A stretch of DNA of 64,000 bases from Rhizobacter terrae. GTDB taxonomy: Bacteria > Pseudomonadota > Gammaproteobacteria > Burkholderiales > Burkholderiaceae_C. A model generated the notes under the pieces. The model was not told the DNA's origin. It saw only the letters and a list, made by a program, of their open reading frames with translations, and ran no database searches. A program made the position numbers and the translations under genes. How positions within the stretch are numbered: the first letter of the stretch is position 1; each line of letters starts with the position of its first letter. The stretch covers positions 558,001 through 622,000 of the forward strand of contig NZ_QUSW01000003.1 of the NCBI RefSeq assembly GCF_003852895.1, in the 5' to 3' direction. Positions 17,200 through 23,769 of the stretch are shown piece after piece.

Positions 17200-17264
17200 G
17201 ATGGGACGGCCCACGCATCGCACTAACGCTCCACCCGAGCTCCACCCGAGACGACACAACCGCC

Positions 17265-18203
17265 ATGGCTGCCTACCTCATACGGCGCCTGCTGCAAATC
17301 ATCCCGACGCTGATCGGGGTGGTGCTGCTGGTGTTCTTCCTCTTCAAGTTCTTCGGGGGCGACCCGGCCGAGATCATCGGCGGGCTGAACGCCACGCCGC
17401 AGCAGATCGAAGCCATCCGCGACCAGCTGGGCTTGAACCAGGCCTGGTACGTGCAGCTGGGCATCTACTTCAAGAGCATCGCCACGCTGGACTGGGGCCG
17501 CAGCTGGGCCACGCAGGAGGCGGTGAGCAACATCTTCGCCACGCGGCTGCCGGCCACGCTCACGGTGATGCTGCCCATCCTCATCCTCGATGCGCTGATC
17601 GCACTGCCCATCGCGATGTGGGTGGCCTACCGCCGAGGCTCGCTGGCCGACCGCTCCATCATGGTGATCACCACCGTGGCGCTGTCCATCAGCTTCCTGG
17701 TCTACGTCATCATCGGCCAGTACGTGTTCGGCTTCCAGCTCGGCTGGTTCCCGGTGCAGGGCTGGAGCGACAGCACGCTCACCAACCTCAAGACCTACGT
17801 GCCGCTGCCGGTGATGCTGGCCCTGCTGGTGGGCGTGGCGCCGCAGACGCGGCTGTACCGCACCTTCTTCCTTGACGAACTCGGGCAGGACTACGTGCGG
17901 ACCGCCCGCGCGAAGGGCCTGGACGAGAAGACCGTGCTGTTCAAGCACGTGCTGCGCAACGCGACCATTCCCATCCTCACGCAGCTGGGCCTGGCCCTGC
18001 CGGCGGTGTTCATCGGGTCCTTCCTCATCGAGGTGTTCTTCTCCATTCCCGGCCTGGGCCGCGAGGTGATCCTCGCGGTGAACCGCAGCGACTACCCCGT
18101 GCTGCAGGCGCTCACCGTGTACCTCGCCATGATCACCATGCTGATCAACCTGGGCGTGGACATCCTCTACAAGCTGGTCGATCCGCGCGTGGTGCTGAAA
18201 TGA
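17265..18203 (+). CDS. ABC transporter permease, OppB/DppB type
   Basis: A 312-residue inner-membrane permease with six predicted helices. It starts MAAYLIRRLLQIIPTLIGVV, the typical first helix of DppB-like proteins, and carries the EAA loop that contacts the ATPase (DYVRTARAKGLDEKTVLFKH). It ends IDLY-type LVDPRV, as the family does. It pairs with the OppC-like protein, whose gene overlaps by 4 bases, to form the translocation channel used by the three divergent substrate-binding proteins. Confidence 0.93.
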   Translation: MAAYLIRRLLQIIPTLIGVVLLVFFLFKFFGGDPAEIIGGLNATPQQIEAIRDQLGLNQAWYVQLGIYFKSIATLDWGRSWATQEAVSNIFATRLPATLTVMLPILILDALIALPIAMWVAYRRGSLADRSIMVITTVALSISFLVYVIIGQYVFGFQLGWFPVQGWSDSTLTNLKTYVPLPVMLALLVGVAPQTRLYRTFFLDELGQDYVRTARAKGLDEKTVLFKHVLRNATIPILTQLGLALPAVFIGSFLIEVFFSIPGLGREVILAVNRSDYPVLQALTVYLAMITMLINLGVDILYKLVDPRVVLK

Positions 18204-19288
18204 GTGCAGTCCTCAATGATCCGTCGGTGACCGCGGTCTCCAGCAGCCAGCGTTCCGAAGGCGTGTGGCACGCCGCCTGGCGCCGCCTGCGCGCCGATCG
18301 CGTGGGCATGGTGTCGCTGGGCGTGGTGCTGTTCTTCGTGCTGCTCATCCTGCTGAGCGCCACCGGCATCGTCGGCAAGACCTGGCAGAAGGAAGTGGGC
18401 GTGCCCAGCGCGCCGCCGAGCTTCATGGGGCCGGCTGCCAAGACCGAGAGCGAGGCCATCCCCGTGCCCAAGGGCCCGAACGTGGACATCTCCGCCGTGG
18501 ACCCGCTGGCTCCTCGCTACAAGGAGTGGGAAGAGCGCGCCGCCAAGTTCAAGGCCGACGAGACCGTGAAGGCCGAGACCCTGCCCTTCGGCGGTGACCG
18601 CCTCGGGCGCGACGTGCTGTCCAAGGCGCTCAAGGGCACGCAGACCTCGGTGGTGGTGGGCCTGGTGGCTGCGCTGGCGGCGACCCTCATCGGAACCGTG
18701 CTCGGCGCCTGCGCCGGCTACTTCGGGCGCCGCGTCGGCGATGCGCTGGAGTGGGTCTACAACGTCTTCACCGCCATCCCTGACATCCTGCTGCTGCTGT
18801 GCTTCGCCGCGGCGGTGGAGACCAACCCCTTCCTCAAGGCGACGCTCGGACGCGGCATCGGCAGCGTCGCGCTGATCCTCGCCCTGGTGGGCTGGACCGG
18901 GGTGTACCGCCAGGTGCGCGCCGAGTTCATCAAGCATGCGGTGCGCGACTACGTGCGCTCGGCCGAGGCCATCGGCGCCTCGACGGCCTCGCGCATGTTC
19001 CGCCACATCCTGCCCAACGTGAGCCACGTCATCCTGGTGCGCATGTCGCTGCTGGTGGTGTCGTTCATCAAGTTCGAGGTGATCCTGTCGTACCTCGGCC
19101 TGGGCGTGGGCGTGGACAGCGTGTCCTGGGGCACGATGCTCGCCGAAGCGCAGAGCGAACTCATCCTCGGCCAGTGGTGGCAACTGGTGGCGGCCACGGC
19201 CTTCATGGCGGTGTTCGTCACGGCCTTCTCTCTCTTCACCGATGCGCTGCGTGATGCGCTCGACCCCAAACTGCGCGGGCTGGAGTAA
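18200..19288 (+). CDS. ABC transporter permease, OppC/DppC type
   Basis: A 362-residue permease, longer than the typical 290-300 because of a periplasmic insertion of about 80 residues after the first helix. The EAA loop DYVRSAEAIGASTASRMFRHILPN and the final DALRDALDPKLRG are family hallmarks. The insertion (including YKEWEERAAKFKADE) is charged and helical; the LPFGGDRLGRDVLS stretch just after it is the conserved start of the OppC core. The ATGA overlap with the OppB gene implies coupled translation and equal stoichiometry. Confidence 0.92.
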   Translation: MSAVLNDPSVTAVSSSQRSEGVWHAAWRRLRADRVGMVSLGVVLFFVLLILLSATGIVGKTWQKEVGVPSAPPSFMGPAAKTESEAIPVPKGPNVDISAVDPLAPRYKEWEERAAKFKADETVKAETLPFGGDRLGRDVLSKALKGTQTSVVVGLVAALAATLIGTVLGACAGYFGRRVGDALEWVYNVFTAIPDILLLLCFAAAVETNPFLKATLGRGIGSVALILALVGWTGVYRQVRAEFIKHAVRDYVRSAEAIGASTASRMFRHILPNVSHVILVRMSLLVVSFIKFEVILSYLGLGVGVDSVSWGTMLAEAQSELILGQWWQLVAATAFMAVFVTAFSLFTDALRDALDPKLRGLE

Positions 19289-19291
19289 GCC

Positions 19292-20983
19292 ATGCTGAGC
19301 ATCAAGGATCTGCGGGTCTCCTTCCGCATGGGCCGCGTCGACGGCGTGGTGCAGCGTCAGCAGGCCGTGGGCCGCGGCGATGCCGGCGTGAGCTTCGACG
19401 TGCCCGAGAACACCACGGTGGCGCTGGTGGGCGAGTCGGGCTCGGGCAAGAGCGTGACGGCCATGTCCATCCTCAACCTGCTGCCCGACAACGCCGAGCG
19501 CAGCGGCCACATCAGCTTCCAGGGCCGCGACATGCTGCAGGCCACGCTGCCTGAACTGCAGGCCCTGCGCGGCAAGGACATCGCCTGTGTCTTCCAGGAT
19601 CCCATGACCTCGCTGAACCCGGTGTTCAGCGTGGGCAACCAGCTGTGCGAGCCGCTGATGCGCCACATGGGCCTGTCGCGCCGGCAGGCCATGGAGCGCG
19701 CCGAGGCGCTGCTCCACGAGGTGGGCCTGCCCGAGCCGAAGCGGCGCCTGTCGGCCTACCCGCACGAGCTCTCGGGCGGCCAGCAGCAGCGCGTGATGAT
19801 CGCCATGGCGCTGGCCTGCGAGCCGAAGCTGCTCATCGCCGACGAGCCTACCACCGCGCTGGACGTGACCATCCAGCGGCAGATCATGGAGCTGCTGGGC
19901 GGACTCAAGGCCAAGCACCGCATGAGCATGCTGTTCATCACCCACGACCTGGGCGTGGTGGGCGAGATTGCCGACCACGTGGTGGTGATGCGCCAGGGCA
20001 CGGTGCGCGAGCAGGGGCCGGTGGGGCAGATCTTCGCGAGTCCGCAGGACGCCTACACCAAGGCACTGCTGGCTTGCCGCCCGACGCTCGACAACCAGAG
20101 TGCGCGGCTGCTGGTCATCGACGACCACATCGCCGGCCGCCAGGCGGGCGCCGCGGCCAAGCCCAAGGATCCGAACGCCCCGGTCATCCTCGAGGCCAGC
20201 GGCCTCACCAAGAGCTTCTGGCTCAAGTCGGGCGTGTTCGGCCGCAAGGAATTCAAGGCAGTGAAGGGCGCGAGCTTCCAGCTGCGACGCGGCCACACGC
20301 TGGGGGTGGTGGGCGAATCAGGCTCGGGCAAGACCACCATGGGCCTCACGCTCTTGCGCCTGCACGAGCCCAACGGCGGCCCCACTGGCGGCAAGGTGAT
20401 GTTCGACGGCCGCGACCTGCTGGCCATTGCACGCCACGAGATGCTGCCCGTGCGCCGGCGCATCCAGGTGGTGTTCCAGAACCCCTACGCCAGCCTGAAC
20501 CCGCGCTTCACCATCGGCCAGACGCTGCTGGAGCCGATGGTCATCCACGGCGTGGGCCAGGACGCCGCCGACCGCGAAGCCCGGGCCCGCGCCCTCCTGG
20601 CCAAGGTGGGTCTGGACGACAGCGCCATGCACAAGTACCCCCACGAGTTCTCCGGCGGCCAGCGCCAGCGCGTGGCCATCGCCCGCTGCCTGACGCTCAA
20701 CCCCGAGGTGCTGGTGCTGGACGAGGCCGTGAGCGCGCTGGACGTGTCGGTGCAGGCGCAGGTGCTGAACCTGCTCAAGGACCTGCAGGACGAGCTGGGC
20801 TTGTCGTACGTCTTCATCAGCCACGACCTGGCGGTGGTGCGCTTCATGTCCGACGAGATCCTGGTGATGAAGGACGGCGAGGTGGTCGAGCAGGCGACCA
20901 TGGAAGAGGTGATGGAGCGGCCGCAGCAGGAATACACCCGACGGCTGATGGGTGCTATTCCAAGAGGTTTCCAGCCGGCTTGA
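19292..20983 (+). CDS. Fused double ABC ATPase, DppD-DppF type
   Basis: A 563-residue protein that contains two complete nucleotide-binding domains in one chain, equivalent to DppD plus DppF. The first has Walker A GESGSGKS, signature LSGGQQQR and Walker [13 protein letters not shown]. The second has Walker [10 protein letters not shown], signature FSGGQRQR and Walker [13 protein letters not shown]. The link between them is near residues 265-300. It energises the channel formed by the two upstream permeases and begins 3 bases after the second. Fusion guarantees heterodimer pairing, as in the GsiA and YejF families. Confidence 0.94.
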   Translation: MLSIKDLRVSFRMGRVDGVVQRQQAVGRGDAGVSFDVPENTTVALVGESGSGKSVTAMSILNLLPDNAERSGHISFQGRDMLQATLPELQALRGKDIACVFQDPMTSLNPVFSVGNQLCEPLMRHMGLSRRQAMERAEALLHEVGLPEPKRRLSAYPHELSGGQQQRVMIAMALACEPKLLIADEPTTALDVTIQRQIMELLGGLKAKHRMSMLFITHDLGVVGEIADHVVVMRQGTVREQGPVGQIFASPQDAYTKALLACRPTLDNQSARLLVIDDHIAGRQAGAAAKPKDPNAPVILEASGLTKSFWLKSGVFGRKEFKAVKGASFQLRRGHTLGVVGESGSGKTTMGLTLLRLHEPNGGPTGGKVMFDGRDLLAIARHEMLPVRRRIQVVFQNPYASLNPRFTIGQTLLEPMVIHGVGQDAADREARARALLAKVGLDDSAMHKYPHEFSGGQRQRVAIARCLTLNPEVLVLDEAVSALDVSVQAQVLNLLKDLQDELGLSYVFISHDLAVVRFMSDEILVMKDGEVVEQATMEEVMERPQQEYTRRLMGAIPRGFQPA

Positions 20984-21022
20984 CATCACAACCTGTCTCG
21001 AATCCGGGAATTTGCCCATGCG

Positions 21023-21057
21023 AAAGTTGTTGTAGTCGCTGAAACTACAAAAACTTT
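21023..21057. repeat. Long imperfect hairpin downstream of the transporter operon
   Basis: AAAGTTGTTGTAGT (21023-21036) is complementary to 21044-21057 with a single G-A mismatch; the loop is CGCTGAA. No T-run follows, so it is not a standard terminator. It may protect the 3' end of the transporter mRNA or act as an operator. It lies 14 bases upstream of the tetR -35 element. Confidence 0.45.
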
Positions 21058-21070
21058 CCCTGCGATGAGA

Positions 21071-21098
21071 TTGACATTTCGCACGACCGTGCTAAATT
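21071..21098 (+). promoter_or_regulatory. tetR promoter with embedded operator (operator 1)
   Basis: TTGACA (21071-21076) and TAAATT (21093-21098) are separated by 16 bases. The spacer is filled by the palindrome TTTCGCACGACCGTGCTAAA (21077-21096). Repressor bound here would occlude both elements. The expected start of transcription, about 7 bases after the -10, falls on or near the GTG start codon at 21105. Confidence 0.75.
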
Positions 21099-21104
21099 TG
21101 CGGC

Positions 21105-21734
21105 GTGGAAACCAAAACCCATCGCAGCGGGCTCACCCTCACGGCCATCGTCGACACCGCCATCACCATGGCGGCGGAAGAGGGGCTGGAGAGCATCACC
21201 ATCGGCGAAGTCGCCAAGCGGCTCGGCCTGAGCAAGAGCGGCGTGTTCTCGCGCGTCGGCTCGCGCGAGGCGCTTCAGATCGCGGTGATCGAGGCCTATG
21301 ACGCCCGCTTCCTGCAAGACGTGTTCGTCCCGGCCATGCGCGAGCCGCGCGGCCTGCCGCGGCTGAACGCCATCATGCGGCTGTGGCTCACCCGCGCCCG
21401 CGACGTCGAGATCCGCCAGGGCTGCATCTACTGCGCCGGCGCCTTCGAGTTCGATGACCGCGAAGGCCCGCTGCGCGACAAGCTGATGGAAGGCATCATG
21501 GGCTGGCGCACCGCGCTCAAGCGCTGCGTCATCCAGGCCATCGACGCCGGGCACCTGCGTTCCGACATCGATGCCGACCAGCTCGTGTTCGAGATGGACG
21601 GCCTGTTCGTCGCCCTCATGCGCGACGCCCGCTTCCTCCGCGACCCGCGCGCTGCCGACCGCGCGTGGGTGGCTTTCGAGCGACTGATCCGCTCCGCCCT
21701 TCCTGCCGGTGCCGAAAGCACTGTCCAGGCCTGA
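21105..21734 (+). CDS. TetR/AcrR-family transcriptional repressor
   Basis: A 209-residue regulator. The N-terminal helix-turn-helix spans about residues 9-55 (ITIGEVAKRLGLSKSGVFSRVGSREAL in parts), followed by an all-helical ligand domain with the TetR_C_6-like GCIYCAGAFEFDDREG stretch. The start is GTG, with no ribosome site and almost no leader. Its promoter carries a palindrome that recurs before each of the next two genes, so it very likely represses itself, the 38-residue peptide and the alpha/beta hydrolase. The inducing molecule is unknown; lipids or aromatic compounds would be typical. Confidence 0.92.
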   Translation: METKTHRSGLTLTAIVDTAITMAAEEGLESITIGEVAKRLGLSKSGVFSRVGSREALQIAVIEAYDARFLQDVFVPAMREPRGLPRLNAIMRLWLTRARDVEIRQGCIYCAGAFEFDDREGPLRDKLMEGIMGWRTALKRCVIQAIDAGHLRSDIDADQLVFEMDGLFVALMRDARFLRDPRAADRAWVAFERLIRSALPAGAESTVQA

Positions 21735-21790
21735 TCGGCCCACATCCAACGACGCGACTGTCCACAAAACAAGACCGTCACTGCTGCCTC

Positions 21791-21813
21791 AATTTCGCAC
21801 GACCGTGCGAATT
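21791..21813. promoter_or_regulatory. TetR operator 2
   Basis: TTCGCACG (21794-21801) and CGTGCGAA (21804-21811) form an 18-base perfect-arm palindrome with AC at the centre, identical in its core to operator 1. It ends 5 bases before the ribosome site of the 38-residue gene, so it overlaps the likely transcription start. Confidence 0.75.
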
Positions 21814-21828
21814 CTCAAGGAGATTGTC

Positions 21829-21945
21829 ATGTTGATCGTCCTCATCGCCCTGCCCCTGATCGCCATCGTGACCCGCACCGGCTTCGCGCTCCATCGCCTG
21901 TGGAGCACGCTGCCGCGCAGCAATCGCGACTTTGGCCTGGAGTAA
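21829..21945 (+). CDS. 38-residue single-helix membrane peptide
   Basis: ATG 21829 follows AAGGAG (21817-21822) at 6 bases. The peptide starts MLIVLIALPLIAIVTRTGF: one hydrophobic helix at about residues 2-14, then a basic and polar tail ending in DFGLE. The gene is squeezed exactly between two copies of the TetR palindrome; its stop ends at 21945 and the next operator begins at 21946. The strong ribosome site and dedicated operator argue that it is real. It may be a membrane regulator or partner of the downstream hydrolase. No family recognised. Confidence 0.6.
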   Translation: MLIVLIALPLIAIVTRTGFALHRLWSTLPRSNRDFGLE

Positions 21946-21965
21946 TTTCGCACGACAGTGCGAAA
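21946..21965. promoter_or_regulatory. TetR operator 3
   Basis: TTTCGCAC and GTGCGAAA flank GACA. The site starts directly after the stop codon of the 38-residue gene and ends 28 bases before the hydrolase start. It matches operators 1 and 2 except for one central base. It could control an internal promoter or act with operator 2, 153 bases away centre to centre, by looping. Confidence 0.75.
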
Positions 21966-21993
21966 TATTGAACACAACCAGAAAGGCTTTGCC

Positions 21994-22878
21994 ATGACCA
22001 CCACCCCCGCCAACCCGGCCGCCGCCTTCTATGCCGGAAGCCGGGTCGTCCAGGGCCTGGGCTTCGCGCTGCGCGCCCTGCATTCGATGGCCCCTGCACT
22101 GAGCACTCGCGCCGCCTTGCGCCTGTTCTTCACGCCGCTGCCTTGGAAGTTCGCCATGCGCCGGGCCGTGCCCGCGCCCTGGGCCACGCAGGCCTGGGCC
22201 TTCGAGGGCACCCAGCTCATCGCCTACCGCCGCAGCGACGTGTCGCCGGGCGCGCCGGTGGTGCTGCTGGTCCATGGGTGGGCGGGCAGCGGCCTGCAGA
22301 TGCGGGCCATCGGCGACGCGCTGGCCCATGCAGGCATGGACCCGGTGCTGCTGGACTTTCCTGCCCACGGCCGCAGCGGCGGCTGGCGCTCCACGCTGCC
22401 GCAGTTCGCCAGGGCCATCTATGCCGCCGTGTCGCGCCTCGGGCCCCTGCACGGCGTGGTGGCCCACTCGCTGGGCGCCTTGGCGGCCCTGCACTCGGCG
22501 GCTCAGGGCCTGCCGGTCGGGCATCTGGTGCTGGTGGCGCCGTCGCCTCCGCCCCGTCTGTTCCTCAACTGGTTCGCCAGCAGCTTCGGCCTGGCGCCGG
22601 TTGTATCCGAACGCATGGCCGCGCGCATCGAGGTGGTGGAAGGGACACCTTTGCAACAATTCGAACCCGACTGGCTGGGCGAACGCATCCAGCAACCCAC
22701 GCTGGTGGTCCATGACCAGGGCGACCGGGTCGCGCCGCACGCCGCATCGCAGCGTTTGGTGCAGGCATTGGCGAATGCCGCACTGCACACCACCTCGGGG
22801 CTCAGCCACACTCGGGTCCTGGGCGACCCGGCGGTGGCCGTCAGCGTGCTGCGGCACCTCCTGCCAAGCGAGCACTGA
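21994..22878 (+). CDS. Alpha/beta hydrolase
   Basis: A 294-residue protein of the alpha/beta-hydrolase fold. The oxyanion segment is VHGWAGS, the nucleophile elbow AHSLGA (Ser near residue 150, with Ala in place of the first Gly), the acid is Asp in HDQGDRVAP, and the base is His in GLSHTRVLGDP. An N-terminal helical extension (FYAGSRVVQGLGFAL) may bind the membrane. The frame opens at 21958, inside operator 3; ATG 21994 with AAAGG upstream is preferred. Probable esterase or thioesterase for the compound sensed by the TetR protein; substrate unknown. Confidence 0.88.
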   Translation: MTTTPANPAAAFYAGSRVVQGLGFALRALHSMAPALSTRAALRLFFTPLPWKFAMRRAVPAPWATQAWAFEGTQLIAYRRSDVSPGAPVVLLVHGWAGSGLQMRAIGDALAHAGMDPVLLDFPAHGRSGGWRSTLPQFARAIYAAVSRLGPLHGVVAHSLGALAALHSAAQGLPVGHLVLVAPSPPPRLFLNWFASSFGLAPVVSERMAARIEVVEGTPLQQFEPDWLGERIQQPTLVVHDQGDRVAPHAASQRLVQALANAALHTTSGLSHTRVLGDPAVAVSVLRHLLPSEH

Positions 22879-22917
22879 CACAACCGGTCGGATGAAGTAA
22901 CACGGTTTCACGTTTTG

Positions 22918-22982
22918 GTCAGGCTTCGGTACGCCCAAGCCGTGACATGGGACGCAATTTGTCCGCCAGACCGGTGGCGGAC
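22918..22982. repeat. Two inverted repeats upstream of the sigma-54-like site
   Basis: GTCAGGCTT (22918-22926) is complementary to 22937-22946 with one bulged G. GTCCGCCA (22961-22968) is exactly complementary to 22975-22982 around a 6-base centre. Both lie in the gap after the hydrolase, 25-90 bases before the -24 element, where an activator of sigma-54 might bind. Neither has a T-run. Confidence 0.4.
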
Positions 22983-23004
22983 CACCTCCATGACGCATTT
23001 CACG

Positions 23005-23020
23005 CTGGCACAAAAGCTGC
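23005..23020 (+). promoter_or_regulatory. Sigma-54-type promoter candidate
   Basis: CTGGCACAAAAGCTGC fits the -24/-12 consensus: TGGCAC, then GC with exactly 10 bases between the GG and GC doublets; the first T of TTGC is C. Transcription would begin near 23032, about 50 bases before the first small ORF. No rpoN or activator gene is in the window. Confidence 0.4.
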
Positions 23021-23084
23021 GCTTGTGATGGCACTGGCATAGACCACCGTTGTCGATGCCGAACCCACACAGGATGTCGTTGAG

Positions 23085-23303
23085 ATGTTGTCCAGCAAGC
23101 GTTCGCGTACCCCCGCAGCACCCAAGGCCCGCCGTGCCTCGCCCTCGTGCCGTGGGGGCGTGTCCTCGGTGCTCAGACTGGCCCAGCCGGCTGCACCCCG
23201 CTTTCCCTCGAAGTTCGATCTCGAAGGCTTGCTGAGCCGCGCCGCAGGCGCGTTCCGCTTGCCTGCCGTGCCGCAGTTCGCGCCCAGCGATTTCGCTGGC
23301 TGA
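23085..23303 (+). CDS. Small basic protein, 72 residues, unknown
   Basis: A possible gene starting MLSSKRSRTPAAPKARR, rich in Ala, Pro, Arg and Ser, ending FAPSDFAG. No motif or membrane helix. A weak AGGATG lies upstream. Support comes from context: it follows a sigma-54-like promoter and precedes, with the next small ORF, a strong plus-strand terminator, so the stretch is probably transcribed. In a genome this GC-rich an ORF of this size can occur by chance. Confidence 0.3.
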   Translation: MLSSKRSRTPAAPKARRASPSCRGGVSSVLRLAQPAAPRFPSKFDLEGLLSRAAGAFRLPAVPQFAPSDFAG

Positions 23304-23321
23304 TTTCCCCCGGAGTCCGAC

Positions 23322-23513
23322 ATGCCCAGCACCTTCGTTCCCCGCGCGCCCTCGGTCCTTGCGCGCGCCGCCGCCGAGCGCGAACAGGCTCGCCACGGCA
23401 GCACCGGCCCCACGCAGACCAGCGTGGGCCGATCGTTCCAGGTCCTTCAGTCGAGCCGTGCACCTGCACAGCTCAGTCTGTTTCTGCGCCCGAGCGCAGT
23501 CGACGTCAAGTGA
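23322..23513 (+). CDS. Small basic protein, 63 residues, unknown
   Basis: Starts MPSTFVPRAPSVLARAAAE and ends LRPSAVDVK, with GGAGT about 6 bases before the ATG, 18 bases after the previous small ORF. No recognised domain; likely disordered apart from a short Ala-rich helix. It is the last ORF before the terminator at 23542. Together the two ORFs could be a small stress- or nitrogen-controlled unit, but coding is unproven. Confidence 0.35.
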   Translation: MPSTFVPRAPSVLARAAAEREQARHGSTGPTQTSVGRSFQVLQSSRAPAQLSLFLRPSAVDVK

Positions 23514-23541
23514 AGAAGCACTCACTGATCGATTGACGTCC

Positions 23542-23611
23542 AGGGGAGCGGGCACACCGGGGTAGGAGAGAGCGAGTCCCCGGCTCCCTGTCCCGCTCCC
23601 CTTCTTTTTTT
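23542..23611 (+). terminator. Large intrinsic terminator
   Basis: AGGGGAGCGGG (23542-23552) pairs perfectly with 23592-23602, with an inner CCGGGG/CCCCGG stem, and the tail is TTCTTTTTTT. It ends the plus-strand transcript that carries the two small ORFs and insulates the permease gene downstream. The rest of 23612-23769 holds no feature I can support beyond the GAGGAG ribosome site at 23755. Confidence 0.88.
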
Positions 23612-23769
23612 CGCTCTGCCCGTCGCCCCGGCTGACGATTCCGTCATCGCCTTGACACGTGCGCAACGCGCGTGCCGTCCCTTCGCATTCCCGCCCTCGA
23701 CCCCTACACTGGTTTTCGGCCGGCCAACCCGCGCCGGCACAGACCAAGAACCACGAGGAGCGAGACCCC

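Noticed and set aside
23542-23611. Repeat array or CRISPR-like hairpin
   Set aside because: Only one inverted repeat followed by a T-run; a simple terminator. No spacer-repeat periodicity was seen anywhere in the window.
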